The notes: generated by a model from the sequence alone, not told the origin. DNA of 64,000 bases from Ignavibacteria bacterium (GCA_016716125.1 JADJWZ010000005.1:124001-188000); one strand, 5' to 3'; shown: positions 1 to 8,113, counted from the stretch's first letter. Numbers and translations are program-made.

Positions 1-366
1 AGTCACGATACTCAGTCGCCTCTGTATAATAAAATTACTGACGGCGATCTAGCCTGCGGCAAAGGACCAACGCTTACTTACGGACCTTCCATTCATAATG
101 AACTTCTTAAAATGCTGATAAGTGTTGCAAAGAAAAAGAAGATTCCTTTTCAGTTTGAAGCGGTCTCATATAATTCAGGCACCGACACGGATGCCTTTGC
201 ATATTCATCAGAAGGTGTGGCGTCCGCTCTGCTCGGTGTCGCTGTGAAATATATGCACACTACGGTTGAAACAGTTCACAAAGACGATATGCAGAATGCA
301 GTTAAACTTATGTATGAATTTCTAATTCAGCTTAAAAGCGGACATAAATTTTCCTATTTTAAATAA
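1..366 (+). CDS. M42 family metallopeptidase, C-terminal part
   Basis: The frame is open from base 1, so the gene starts outside the window. The 121 visible residues match the end of M42 (glutamyl aminopeptidase / cellulase M) peptidases, cytosolic two-metal aminopeptidases that form tetrahedral shells. Visible are a GP.L.YGPSIH segment and a late VKYMHTTVET segment. Its His (codon at 256-258) corresponds to the family's last metal ligand. The other catalytic residues lie upstream of the window. An SDR gene follows after 15 bases on the same strand, so the two may be cotranscribed. The family call is fairly sure; the substrate is unknown. Confidence 0.85.
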   Translation, partial: SHDTQSPLYNKITDGDLACGKGPTLTYGPSIHNELLKMLISVAKKKKIPFQFEAVSYNSGTDTDAFAYSSEGVASALLGVAVKYMHTTVETVHKDDMQNAVKLMYEFLIQLKSGHKFSYFK

Positions 367-381
367 ACTTAATCAAAACTC

Positions 382-1092
382 ATGAAATTAAAAGAATCAA
401 GAATACTCATCACAGGTGGCAGTTCAGGTATTGGCAAAGCTGCTGCAGTTCTGCTATCGCAGAGCGGAGCTAAGATCGCTATTACCGGCAGAGATAAAGA
501 GAAACTGAATAAAGTTGCCGGAGAAACAGGTGCGCTTGCAATTCACGCTGATGCTTCTGATGAAAAAGATATTGTGAAAACATTTGAAATAATTAAAAAA
601 GAACTCGGGGGTTTAGACTGCCTGATCAATAATGCAGGGATCGGCGAATTTCCTGAAGTGGAAAATCTTACGGCAGAAGCATTTTTAAAAGTATATTCAG
701 TAAATGTATTCGGCGCAGCGCTAATGGCAAAGCATGCTGCAGAAATTTTTAAGAAACAGAATTACGGAAATATCATAAACATCGCCTCAACGGCTGCTCT
801 GAAAGGATTTGCGAGAGGTACAATTTACAGTTCATCGAAATTCGCGTTAAGAGGAATGACAGAATGCTGGCAGGCGGAGCTACGACCTTTTAATATCAGA
901 GTAATGCTTGTAAATCCAAGCGAAGTTACAACTGCTTTTGCAAACACAGAAAGAAAAGAAAGACAGGATGTTCCGAATAAATTAACCGGAGTGGAAATAG
1001 CTCACACAATAAAATCAATTCTTGAAATGGATGACAGAGGAATGATACCAGAAGTTACAGTATGGGCGACAAATCCTTTTGAGAAAAAATAA
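382..1092 (+). CDS. Short-chain dehydrogenase/reductase (SDR)
   Basis: A 236-residue classical SDR, a cytosolic NAD(P)-dependent oxidoreductase. The cofactor-binding TGGSSGIG motif is at residues 11-18, NNAG at 83-86, the catalytic Ser near 136, and the YSSSK catalytic pair at Tyr149/Lys153. Length and motif order are normal for 3-ketoacyl-reductase or sepiapterin-reductase-like enzymes. The substrate cannot be read from sequence. The last base of its stop codon directly abuts the stop codon of the convergent membrane gene (ends 1092 and 1093), so there is no room for a separate terminator. Confidence 0.9.
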   Translation: MKLKESRILITGGSSGIGKAAAVLLSQSGAKIAITGRDKEKLNKVAGETGALAIHADASDEKDIVKTFEIIKKELGGLDCLINNAGIGEFPEVENLTAEAFLKVYSVNVFGAALMAKHAAEIFKKQNYGNIINIASTAALKGFARGTIYSSSKFALRGMTECWQAELRPFNIRVMLVNPSEVTTAFANTERKERQDVPNKLTGVEIAHTIKSILEMDDRGMIPEVTVWATNPFEKK

Positions 1093-2073
1093 CTAAGTAC
1101 CCGGTTTTAATTTGTCAGAGTTATCTTCAGTAAAATATTTCATTCGTTCCCCGGAGAGAAGCTGTAATGTCATTGGTATCATAATCAGATATGCCGGTAA
1201 AAATTTTGCAAGCTGGGACATGATGCTATTGAAGAAAAAGAAAACGACATAGACGATTAAAGAAATGAATGACCATTTAAAAAAGGCGGGGCTTTTCTTA
1301 AATGCAAGGATGGAGAAAATCGCATATATGAAAACCTGTTTACTCCAGAGCATCGCAATAGAAAACCAATGGGTCATATTTGTAGATGTTTCATGACTTA
1401 TTGTGTATGGATTTATTTTGAATCCAAAGTAAATTCTCATTGAAAAGTATGACAAAGCGAAACCGGCAACACAAGCAAATAACAGAAGAATATTTTTTTT
1501 CTCAAATAATACCTTTCTGTCTATTAAAAACGCTGCAAGAAAAACCGTAATGAAAACCGACTGATCCCTGTTCAGCGTTGCAATTGCAATGAGAACAGGA
1601 ATATATTTTTCCTTCCTTTTGAAAATGAGCATCATTGCAATCAGAAAAAATAAAAGACTGAAATAATCTCCGGATTCCCATACACTTGTAATACCGAGCG
1701 GAATTAATATCTGTAATAAAAACAACCCCAACACACTTACAAAGTCTGAAAAAAATAAATTCAAATATTTATACATAAAATAAAATATCCCGAATATCGT
1801 AATGAACAAAACTATTTTATGCGAAAAAACATGTCTTTTTACTTTACCGTCAACAAAGACTGAAACTATCGGTTCAAGTATATATCCGGAAAGAGGTTCC
1901 ATAATTCTGTATTGATACGGCGGTTCCATATTTCCGGAAAGAATGGATTCCTGAATTTCAATTCTTTTAAATTCATTATTTGTGATTGATCTTTCGGAAA
2001 TGATCTGATGAGAAATAAGAGTAAGAAGTAAAAAAATAAAAAAGAGATAATATTTTTTGATACGCGTCTCCAT
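1093..2073 (-). CDS. Polytopic membrane protein, GT-C-like
   Basis: A 326-residue integral membrane protein with about eight hydrophobic segments beginning at residue 8. After the first helix comes a polar loop containing PPYQYRIMEP. I associate that loop with uncharacterised inner-membrane proteins that resemble GT-C glycosyltransferases, but the link is weak. A short NRDQS motif sits between helices near residue 168. No enzymatic residues can be assigned. It converges on the SDR gene with no gap. Treat it as a membrane protein of unknown function. Confidence 0.6.
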   Translation of the reverse strand: METRIKKYYLFFIFLLLTLISHQIISERSITNNEFKRIEIQESILSGNMEPPYQYRIMEPLSGYILEPIVSVFVDGKVKRHVFSHKIVLFITIFGIFYFMYKYLNLFFSDFVSVLGLFLLQILIPLGITSVWESGDYFSLLFFLIAMMLIFKRKEKYIPVLIAIATLNRDQSVFITVFLAAFLIDRKVLFEKKNILLLFACVAGFALSYFSMRIYFGFKINPYTISHETSTNMTHWFSIAMLWSKQVFIYAIFSILAFKKSPAFFKWSFISLIVYVVFFFFNSIMSQLAKFLPAYLIMIPMTLQLLSGERMKYFTEDNSDKLKPGT

Positions 2074-2193
2074 TGTTTTGCTTTAATATTTTTTTGGGGA
2101 GAGATAAACTGTAAATCTTCTATTGAACTTGTAAACTATTGTGAAACAATTTACACAATTTGGAAAGCAATTTTAAGTAAAAAACCTCAGCTA

Positions 2194-2703
2194 TTACCAT
2201 TTTCCGGCATAAGAAATAAAATGCGGATTCAGAGATTCGTTTAAGAAATCAAACTTCAGTTTTATAATTTGTTTGATATGCAGCAGATCGTGAGCAAGCC
2301 ATTCCGAAAGCATATTAATCGCCGAGAACTCGCCGAACTCCGGATGAAAAGCTTTCATACTCCAGTTTTGTGACTCAAGACTCTTCAGCCATTCAACTGA
2401 TACGCTTCGTTCATACAGAAAATCCTTTAAGACAATTTCAAAATCTTTTTCAGAATATTTTCTTAACAATACCCATCCTTCGGGATCGATCGGATCCCAG
2501 TTGTGATCACCTGCAATTATCTTTGCAAGTCTAGGACGAAAATCTTCTTTCTCTTCGTCATAAAGATGACAAACTATTTCCAGCAGCGACCATCTGCTTT
2601 CGGATGACTTCCAGAGAATTAATTTTTCCGGAACGCTGTATAGGAGACTTTTAAATACAGCGGAATTTGCGTCAAGCTGACCAATGATTTCGATAGGATT
2701 CAT
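2194..2703 (-). CDS. DinB-like four-helix protein
   Basis: A 169-residue protein of the DinB/YfiT metal-dependent hydrolase-like superfamily. The expected His positions are visible: VCHLYDEE in the second helix (near residue 46) and HDLLHIKQ in the last helices (near 138-142). In this fold three His residues usually bind a divalent metal. Members act as thiol (e.g. bacillithiol) S-transferases or are uncharacterised. It is the first of three unrelated-looking DinB genes in the window (others at 6938 and 63340), which suggests a locally expanded family rather than an operon role. It stands alone. Confidence 0.82.
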   Translation of the reverse strand: MNPIEIIGQLDANSAVFKSLLYSVPEKLILWKSSESRWSLLEIVCHLYDEEKEDFRPRLAKIIAGDHNWDPIDPEGWVLLRKYSEKDFEIVLKDFLYERSVSVEWLKSLESQNWSMKAFHPEFGEFSAINMLSEWLAHDLLHIKQIIKLKFDFLNESLNPHFISYAGKW

Positions 2704-2834
2704 AGCTTATTAAAATGACTCTTCAAAATTTAAAAACTCCTATTATACTAGGGTAGGTAAAAAAATAATGATATAAATAGTAGTTAGGTTGAAATTCCCG
2801 GTTCGCAGCAATTAGCAATATATAAAGTAGGATT

Positions 2835-3095
2835 TTATATTGCCTGAGCTTTTATATTCACTTTATATCCTAACTTGATCATAAATTCTTCACAATCTTT
2901 CCACATTAGCCCGAAAGCTCTTACATTTGCAAGAGCTAATCTGCAAAGTATATCTTTTATTAATTCAAAATCTTATCATCAAATTCTCCGTCCATAAGTC
3001 TGATCTCTGACCAATCCACTAATTGCACAAGTGAAATTTTTTTGATGAAGGTACTCTAATATTTTATCAGCTACGGATTTGTTTGTGATTACCAT
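2835..3095 (-). pseudogene. Frameshifted small-protein remnant (about 86 aa)
   Basis: Three reading-frame pieces join into one plausible protein. The first runs from ATG 3095 and reads MVITNKSVADKILEYLHQK. A middle piece reads ISLVQLVDWSEIRLMDGEFD. A last piece reads DILCRLALANVRAFG and ends at TAA 2835-2837. The first break is one extra base in the A7 run (plus-strand T7, 3037-3043). The second is a missing base near 2975. The total length is a multiple of three because the two indels cancel. The pieces resemble small uncharacterised proteins of about 85 residues in this phylum (from memory, unchecked). It sits 2 bases after the remnant upstream, as in a two-gene cassette. Confidence 0.55.
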
Positions 3096-3097
3096 AA

Positions 3098-3230
3098 TTA
3101 AATTTTTTGATGACCTTTATCTATTGGAAATTTCTCATGTATTTCTCTTAATATATTTTGTTCATTATAAATGATCAAACTTTCTTTCATTTTCTTTCCG
3201 CTTCTTTAAATACATATCAACATTATCTGC
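3098..3230 (-). pseudogene. Internally deleted small-gene remnant
   Basis: Two coding-like pieces in different frames are fused. An N-terminal part reads DMYLKKRKENERKFDHL and stops at 3165-3167. A C-terminal part reads NILREIHEKFPIDKGHQKI and ends at TAA 3098-3100. Together they look like the head and tail of a hydrophilic protein of about 100 residues (DUF7718-like, by memory) that has lost its middle. It lies immediately upstream of the second remnant on the same strand, so both may have been one decayed two-gene unit. Family assignment is an inference. Confidence 0.4.
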
Positions 3231-3290
3231 ATAAATCTAATAATTTATACTACAAATTAAAATTCCCAATTTGTGTTCAAATAAAATATC

Positions 3291-3349
3291 ATCCCTTCGG
3301 GATTTTTTAATTTGTTGTTCTTTTCTATAAAATGCTACCCCTTCGGGGT
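3291..3349. repeat. Two GC hairpins with TTC loops
   Basis: Two short palindromes lie 46 bases apart in AT-rich DNA: ATCCC-TTC-GGGAT at 3291-3303 and ACCCC-TTC-GGGGT at 3337-3349. Each is followed by T-rich sequence on the plus strand. They share the C-TTC-G tetraloop-like core and may be a REP-like doublet or weak terminators. No gene is nearby on the plus strand to terminate. Confidence 0.5.
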
Positions 3350-3483
3350 TTGTTTAGTTAAATATTATGGAGTATTCCATTAAATTATAATTCATATTCT
3401 TCGCTTAGACCATAATGCTCTGCGGATTGGATTCCCGATAAGAGCATTCGGAAATGACAGAAATATTTTTAAAAAGTTCATTA

Positions 3484-3511
3484 TTTGTAATTTGCAATTT
3501 GTAATTTATAA
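3484..3511. repeat. Heptanucleotide tandem array (TTTGTAA)
   Basis: Four units of 7 bases run head to tail: TTTGTAA, TTTGCAA, TTTGTAA, TTTATAA. This is one of six arrays in the window with the same 7-base period and related units (see 3744, 4771, 5231, 10523, 25902). Confidence 0.7.
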
Positions 3512-3604
3512 TTATATCTACTCCCACCAAATGCAAAGTATCGTAGATTTTTTTTTCTTTGGACATTTTTAAAATTGATTTACTTTAATTTAGCTTGTAC
3601 AAAA

Positions 3605-3673
3605 GTAGATTAAATATTTCTAATCTACGTTTAAAGGTTCAAATCGTAGGTTAAATATTTTTAATCAACTTTT
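3605..3673. repeat. Direct repeat of an AT-rich hairpin
   Basis: Two 28-base copies start at 3605 and 3646 and differ at about four positions. The first is a hairpin with 8-bp arms GTAGATTA and TAATCTAC around an AATATTTC loop. In the second copy two substitutions break the arms. No gene lies within 90 bases, so role is unknown. The rest of 3350-3740 shows nothing else I can support. Confidence 0.5.
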
Positions 3674-3743
3674 TTAACATAAAACATTGATTAATTAATT
3701 TAGCGCTTTAATTTTGCAGATCAAAAGAAAATTAACAGAAATA

Positions 3744-3771
3744 TTTGTAATTTGAATTATGTCATTTGAAA
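3744..3771. repeat. Degenerate heptanucleotide array at ACMSD stop
   Basis: Four diverged 7-base units: TTTGTAA, TTTGAAT, TATGTCA, TTTGAAA. The stop codon of the ACMS decarboxylase gene (3762-3764) lies inside the third unit, so the array overlaps the 3' end of that gene. Confidence 0.5.
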
Positions 3772-4766
3772 TTTTCTGCTCCCAAAAACTCCGCCGCATT
3801 CTTCCAAAGCAATCTCTCTTTTGACTCCGCGCTTAACATACTCATAGACTCTATCAGCTTTCCCGGTTGATGCTCTCCCAGCGGGAACGGATAATCCGAA
3901 CCGAGAACAATTTTTTCATCACCAACCAGATCAACTAAATATTTCAAAGCAGTTTCATCATGTACTAGCGAGTCGAGCCAAAATTTTCCAATGTATTCTT
4001 TCGGATTAACTTTATTATCAACGGCAACTAAGTCAGGTCTTACATTAAATCCGTGTTCGATCCTACCAATTGTAAACGGAAACGAACCGCCTCCGTGAGA
4101 AAAGCAGATTTTGAGTTTTTTAAATTTTTCAAACACACCTCCGAAGATTATTGAGCATATCGCAAGTGAAGTTTCAGCCGGCATACCGACAAGCCACGGC
4201 AGCCAGTATTTCTGCATCTTTTCTTTTCCCATCATATCCCACGGATGAACAAATATTGCCGCGCCTAATTCCTCAGCAGCTTCATAGATTGGAAAAAGAT
4301 TTTCATTATCAAGATTCCATTCATTTATGTGTGAACCGATCTCTATCCCCGAAAGGTTAAGATCTTTAATACATCTTTCCATTTCCCTAACGGCAAGTCC
4401 GGGCGACTGCATTGGCAGTGTTCCGAGTCCGAGGAATCTGTCGGGATAATCATTAATGACTGATGCGATATGATCATTCAAATATTTGGAAAGGTCAAGA
4501 GTATCCTTCGGCTTTGCCCAGTAGCTGAACATTACAGGAACTGTCGAAAGCACCTGTACATTCACATCAGTCTTGTCACAATCTTCAACTCTGACTTTTG
4601 GATCCCAGCAGTTGTCATGTATTTCACGAAATACTTTTCCATCGATCATCATCTTGGCGCAGCAGGGTTTGAAATGATCAAGCTGTACAAATCCGCCGTA
4701 GCCGTACTTTTCCTTCAGGTCAGGCCAGTCTTTTGGTAAAATGTGAGTATGTAAGTCAATTTTCAA
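3762..4766 (-). CDS. nbaD: 2-amino-3-carboxymuconate-6-semialdehyde decarboxylase (ACMSD)
   Basis: A 334-residue amidohydrolase-fold zinc decarboxylase of the kynurenine pathway. It diverts the ring-cleavage product of 3-hydroxyanthranilate away from quinolinate towards 2-aminomuconate semialdehyde. The zinc ligands fall at His6, His8, His174 (FVHPWD), His224 (SHGGG) and Asp291 (GSDYPF), with Arg47 and Trp191 also in place. By my recollection these numbers coincide with human ACMSD, so no indel separates them. The start is the ATG 5 bases from the left end of the inserted four-helix-bundle cassette. Upstream genes encode the dioxygenase and a RidA-fold protein, which fits a catabolic operon. 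Confidence 0.93.
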   Translation of the reverse strand: MKIDLHTHILPKDWPDLKEKYGYGGFVQLDHFKPCCAKMMIDGKVFREIHDNCWDPKVRVEDCDKTDVNVQVLSTVPVMFSYWAKPKDTLDLSKYLNDHIASVINDYPDRFLGLGTLPMQSPGLAVREMERCIKDLNLSGIEIGSHINEWNLDNENLFPIYEAAEELGAAIFVHPWDMMGKEKMQKYWLPWLVGMPAETSLAICSIIFGGVFEKFKKLKICFSHGGGSFPFTIGRIEHGFNVRPDLVAVDNKVNPKEYIGKFWLDSLVHDETALKYLVDLVGDEKIVLGSDYPFPLGEHQPGKLIESMSMLSAESKERLLWKNAAEFLGAENFK

Positions 4767-4770
4767 TTTA

Positions 4771-4791
4771 GAATTAGGAATTAGGAATTTT
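4771..4791. repeat. Heptanucleotide array, left cassette arm
   Basis: Three 7-base units, GAATTAG, GAATTAG and GAATTTT, form the left inverted arm of the cassette and encode the last codons and stop of the four-helix-bundle gene. Confidence 0.65.
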
Positions 4792-5137
4792 GATTTCTAA
4801 TAGTTTTTAATATTGAACCAATAATTTTTAAAAGCTCTTCACAATCTTCTTCCATAGAACTATAAACATTTGAATCAATAATATTTGTATCATGTAATAA
4901 ACGCAGCCAATATTTGGTTTCCCTGGCTTCTTTATATGCAATTCCAAGTTTTGAAGCAAAATCCTTTCTGGAATATCCTCCAATCGCTTCTTCAACATTT
5001 GCACCAATAGATGTTCCGCTTTTTAAAATTTGTTTTGATAATTCAAATTCTTTCGAGTCTTTCTTTAAATGTATGTATAACTTTACAATTCTTTTTGCAA
5101 AATGATAGGATTTATCTAAAATTATATTCTCTTTCAT
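4781..5137 (-). CDS. Four-helix-bundle protein (S23/Avd-like)
   Basis: A 118-residue all-helical protein of the four-helix-bundle family. The family was first seen in proteins encoded by intervening sequences in 23S rRNA genes and is related to Avd of diversity-generating retroelements. Typical segments are [12 protein letters not shown] near the N terminus, [17 protein letters not shown] near residues 39-55 and [14 protein letters not shown] near 69-82. The function of stand-alone copies is not known; a basic nucleic-acid-binding role is plausible from the family. It has the same orientation as the kynurenine genes but no functional link to them. It lies inside an inverted-repeat cassette, and its stop codon is part of the repeat. 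Confidence 0.85.
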   Translation of the reverse strand: MKENIILDKSYHFAKRIVKLYIHLKKDSKEFELSKQILKSGTSIGANVEEAIGGYSRKDFASKLGIAYKEARETKYWLRLLHDTNIIDSNVYSSMEEDCEELLKIIGSILKTIRNQNS

Positions 5138-5230
5138 TGTTCATCCTTTCAAACCTATTTTTAATTTTGAATCATTACGAACCAGACTCCAAATTAATAT
5201 ATTCTAAATATTTAAAAAAATAAGATAAAA

Positions 5231-5258
5231 TCCTAATTCCAAATTCTTAATTCCTAAT
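5231..5258. repeat. Heptanucleotide array, right cassette arm
   Basis: Four 7-base units, TCCTAAT, TCCAAAT, TCTTAAT and TCCTAAT, in opposite sense to the left arm. The dioxygenase stop codon (5254-5256) is inside the fourth unit. Confidence 0.7.
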
Positions 5259-5769
5259 TAATTTTTACAGGCGGCTGCATCACCGCTCCGCAGTTTTTAC
5301 AGGTTCTTAATTCTTCAGAATCATAAAACTCCTTAAGCAGAGGTGGAAGCTGAGATACAATGTCTGTGAGTTTAAAAAATTTCTCATGAAGTTTCTCATG
5401 ACAATTTTCACAATACCACTGAAAACCGTCAAGTTCACTTTCAGTTCTTTTTCTTTCCACCACAAGTCCTACCGTATCAGCAGGTCTTCTCGGAGAGTGC
5501 GGGGTTTTCGGCGGTACATAAAAAATTTCCCCTTCCCTGATGTCATAGATTTTCTCTTTTCCGTCTTCAACTATTCCTACCTGAATGTCTCCTTCCAGCT
5601 GATAAAAAAATTCGGGTCCGTCCTGAAAGTGATAGTCCTTCCTTGAATTCGGACCGCCGACTACCATTACTATGAAGTCGCCGTCGTAAACGCATTTATT
5701 GCCGACGGGCGGTTTCATAAGATGACGATTTTCTTCAATCCATTTTTTGAAATTAATGGGTGGTAACAT
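5254..5769 (-). CDS. nbaC: 3-hydroxyanthranilate 3,4-dioxygenase
   Basis: A 171-residue cupin dioxygenase that opens the ring of 3-hydroxyanthranilate with O2 to give 2-amino-3-carboxymuconate semialdehyde, the substrate of the ACMSD downstream. Catalytic iron ligands are His47, Glu53 (HFQDGPEFF) and His91 (PPKTPHSPRRP). Substrate-binding Arg43, Arg95 and Glu105 are also present. A second, rubredoxin-like iron site of the bacterial type is formed by Cys120, Cys123, Cys157 and Cys160. Length is normal for the bacterial enzyme. The gene is upstream of ACMSD but separated from it by the four-helix-bundle cassette. The stop codon is TAG inside the cassette's right arm. Confidence 0.95.
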   Translation of the reverse strand: MLPPINFKKWIEENRHLMKPPVGNKCVYDGDFIVMVVGGPNSRKDYHFQDGPEFFYQLEGDIQVGIVEDGKEKIYDIREGEIFYVPPKTPHSPRRPADTVGLVVERKRTESELDGFQWYCENCHEKLHEKFFKLTDIVSQLPPLLKEFYDSEELRTCKNCGAVMQPPVKIN

Positions 5770-5897
5770 AATTAAATCCTCCTGACGTTTTTTAAATTTA
5801 GTTGTAAGTTACGTTTGCAAAATATTTATTTCTATGTATTATCAGAGGCATTAAATATTCCGGGATGTAACCCGATCTCAACTTCTCTAATTTATAT

Positions 5898-6284
5898 TTA
5901 ACCAATTACAGCTTCAGCTTCAATTTCAACAAGCATATCCGGATCCACCAGCGCGCTGATACTGACAAGCGTCTGCGCCGGTTTTATTTCCCGAAATGCT
6001 TCGCCTAACGCTCTGCCTGCTTCCTCCCACTTTTTGATGTCCGTTACATAGACGCGAAGTCTTATTATATCTTGAAGTCCGCTTCCCGCCTGCTTCAAAA
6101 CACTATCAATCTTTTCAATTATTGTTTTTGTCTGAAGATATATATCTCCTTTGCCTACAAGGTTACCATCGACAATTGACGTTGTTCCGGAGATGAGAAT
6201 CCTGTCATCAATTTTTACAGCCCGGCTGTATCCGACAATGTCTTCCCAGATCACACCGGACGAATATTTTTTTCTTTCTTTCAT
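5898..6284 (-). CDS. RidA/YjgF-fold protein, candidate 2-aminomuconate deaminase
   Basis: A 128-residue RidA-superfamily protein. The body shows LRVYVTDIKKWEE near residues 80-92 and the C-terminal VEIEAEAVIG strand. At the place of the catalytic Arg of true RidA (motif PARS) it has PAQT, so it should not have the imine-hydrolysing activity of archetypal RidA. Next to dioxygenase and ACMSD genes, a YjgF-type 2-aminomuconate deaminase is the most economical reading, since such enzymes are known in 2-aminophenol and kynurenine degradation. That role is inferred from context. Its start overlaps the end of the PAP2 gene by 4 bases, indicating translational coupling. Confidence 0.8.
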   Translation of the reverse strand: MKERKKYSSGVIWEDIVGYSRAVKIDDRILISGTTSIVDGNLVGKGDIYLQTKTIIEKIDSVLKQAGSGLQDIIRLRVYVTDIKKWEEAGRALGEAFREIKPAQTLVSISALVDPDMLVEIEAEAVIG

Positions 6285-6925
6285 TTTAGTTTATTTGAAG
6301 GAGCGTATTTAGTTCTTAATTTTTTTACGATCTGAAATGACGCAAATGAAAAGATCAATCCGGCATAGACATCAATTGTGTAATGAGCTTTCTGAAGAAT
6401 AACTGACGCGCCTACAATTACAGTAGCAAGCAGAAAATATATCTTCAGATATTTATTATTTGTTGTCTGAAAAAGCAAAAATGCAGTCGAGGTATGTCCC
6501 GAAAAAAACAGATCCTTAACTATTTTTTTTCCTGTACCGAGAACAAATACAACAGGATCCTGAAGATCAATACATCCGAACGGCGGCTCCAGCGGAATCA
6601 GATACATTGCGGACATTCTGAAAAGAACAAGAAGTATATATGCTTGAAGTCCCGTCAGCAGAGTATCCGGATCGAAGCTGAAAGATATCAGAGCTATCAG
6701 CAGAGATGAATAAATTGCAAAAAACAACAGTCCGTTCAGATCAATTGCCTGAAAATAATTTAATACCGGATCATCAATTACAGCGCCTTGTCTTGATTCA
6801 TTAAACAGAAGAAATCTGCTGAATGTACTTAGCGTGAGTATCAGAAAAATAACTGTAAAAATAAATTCAGCTTTTGTATATCGATATGAAAAATATTGCT
6901 TCCAGGCGGAAATGAATTTTGTCAA
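6281..6925 (-). CDS. PAP2-like membrane phosphatase / sphingomyelin-synthase-like
   Basis: A 214-residue integral membrane protein with about six hydrophobic segments. The C-terminal half carries FFSGHTSTAF and KAHYTIDVYAG, the two His-containing catalytic motifs of the PAP2_C (sphingomyelin synthase-like) branch of the PAP2 superfamily. These enzymes hydrolyse or transfer phosphate head groups of lipids at the membrane. The substrate cannot be told. The gene lies 12 bases after a DinB gene and overlaps the RidA-fold gene by 4 bases, so it is cotranscribed with the catabolic genes, although no biochemical link is evident. Confidence 0.8.
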   Translation of the reverse strand: MTKFISAWKQYFSYRYTKAEFIFTVIFLILTLSTFSRFLLFNESRQGAVIDDPVLNYFQAIDLNGLLFFAIYSSLLIALISFSFDPDTLLTGLQAYILLVLFRMSAMYLIPLEPPFGCIDLQDPVVFVLGTGKKIVKDLFFSGHTSTAFLLFQTTNNKYLKIYFLLATVIVGASVILQKAHYTIDVYAGLIFSFASFQIVKKLRTKYAPSNKLK

Positions 6926-6937
6926 ATTAAATACAGA

Positions 6938-7438
6938 TTAATATTTACTTTTTCCGGCGCGTGAAACTAATATCCCCAGCTGACCGCCATGATACATCTG
7001 ATGTAACTGCCAGTGAACGATCACGCCTTTCTTTGTCTTGAAATAATCATCATCAATATTTTTTACAAGTGCATGAGGTTTGTCAAGTTCACTGTCATTT
7101 AATTCAGGATAAACTTTTCTGTTCTTTTCACAGACATTATTCCAATACTCTTTTAAAACGGAAACAGCCGGATAATTTTCGGCTGGCGCGGGTTTGCTGC
7201 CTTGTCCGAATAATTCTATAAGTTCAGGATAAAGAATTTTCCCCTTTCCCATGTATTCTGAAAAGTCATCATCGCAGACTACAAGATGCCCCAATATCCA
7301 TATACCTGTGCTTTTTCCCGGCGATAATTCCAGTTTAAAATCTTCATTCGAAAGTGGATTTATGCATCCGTTTACCCAGTCAACCATTATATCGTACTGA
7401 CCGGAATATAAATTGATCAAAGGATTTTTTAATGACAT
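6938..7438 (-). CDS. DinB-like four-helix protein
   Basis: A 166-residue DinB-superfamily protein. The metal-binding His pattern is visible as LGHLVVCDDD near residue 50 and HWQLHQMYHGGQLG near 143-152, the HxxxHxxxHxGQ block common in DinB proteins from this phylum. Presumed cytosolic metal-dependent enzyme of unknown substrate. It lies in the minus-strand run 3762-9362, with 12 bases to the PAP2 gene downstream and 87 bases to the DUF899 gene upstream. Confidence 0.82.
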   Translation of the reverse strand: MSLKNPLINLYSGQYDIMVDWVNGCINPLSNEDFKLELSPGKSTGIWILGHLVVCDDDFSEYMGKGKILYPELIELFGQGSKPAPAENYPAVSVLKEYWNNVCEKNRKVYPELNDSELDKPHALVKNIDDDYFKTKKGVIVHWQLHQMYHGGQLGILVSRAGKSKY

Positions 7439-7525
7439 CAGATTAAATTTTTAGTTTTAAATAATTTCAGATCAGAAGACAATTATATTTAAAATATTTA
7501 TTTAATATAAATTAATGTTCAACTG

Positions 7526-8113
7526 TTATGAATCAACAGTAATGTCTTCATTCGGAAGCAGGTCAATAAAATGCCAGATGTTACAGTAAAAATCTCCCGG
7601 ACCAAATTCATCTTTTGCAACTCTCACAATACTGCCGTCTTCTTTCTTTTCAAACACGGATACACCGGGCCAGTAATACTTTTTATCATCTTTTCTTATT
7701 TCGTAACCCATGTCAAAAATAAATTCCGTTCCGGCGGCAGAGTAAGTTTTGTAATTCCATCCTCTCGAATCTGCAAATTGCTTATGCACTTCCGGACTGT
7801 CCGGACTTACTAAAACAAATGAAGCTTTCTTTTCAATCTCCTTATAAGTGTCTTTAAAACCGTCAGCCCACATCGTGCAGTAGGAGCATCCCTTTCCCAT
7901 ATTGTGAATTAGTATCAGATGACTTTTATCACCAAACATTTCAGAGAGTTTTACGTCCTTTCCGTCTCTGTCTTTCATAGAATAATCAGAAACATTCATT
8001 GATGCAATAATTGAATTAAGTTCAATCCTCTTTTTTCTGAGCAGTTCGATCTCTTTGTCTATTTCAGATAAATTTTGCTTGGCTGCTTTCTTTTCTTCTT
8101 CGGAGTAATTCAT
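7526..8113 (-). CDS. DUF899 thioredoxin-like protein
   Basis: A 195-residue DUF899 protein with a thioredoxin-like fold. An N-terminal charged helix (residues 1-40) is followed by the AhpC/TSA-like core. The motif HNMGKGCSYCTMWADGF lies near residues 70-86, with a CxxC in the usual redox position, and SPDSPEVHKQFADSRGW follows. The family is often annotated as dithiol-disulfide isomerase-like but has no proven reaction. It follows the VOC gene after 29 bases on the same strand. Confidence 0.85.
   Translation of the reverse strand: MNYSEEEKKAAKQNLSEIDKEIELLRKKRIELNSIIASMNVSDYSMKDRDGKDVKLSEMFGDKSHLILIHNMGKGCSYCTMWADGFKDTYKEIEKKASFVLVSPDSPEVHKQFADSRGWNYKTYSAAGTEFIFDMGYEIRKDDKKYYWPGVSVFEKKEDGSIVRVAKDEFGPGDFYCNIWHFIDLLPNEDITVDS

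Larger units (their letters stand above)
4772..5259. mobile_element. Four-helix-bundle cassette with inverted ends
   Basis: A 488-bp segment is bounded by a 22-base inverted repeat. The left arm is 4772-4793 and the right arm 5238-5259, with 20 of 22 positions complementary. Both arms are built from 7-base units (GAATTAG type left, TCCTAAT type right). The only gene inside is the four-helix-bundle gene, whose TAA (4781-4783) lies in the left arm. The right arm contains the stop codon (5254-5256) of the dioxygenase gene. The unit sits exactly between two kynurenine-pathway genes, which looks like an insertion into an operon. Its mobility is inferred, not shown. Confidence 0.5.

Noticed and set aside
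3291..3373. Hairpins read as a CRISPR-like array
   Set aside because: Only two palindromes that differ in sequence, no spacers of constant length, and no cas genes.
4914..5223. Plus-strand frames over the four-helix-bundle gene
   Set aside because: They are antisense to a clear family member and have no start context or motif.
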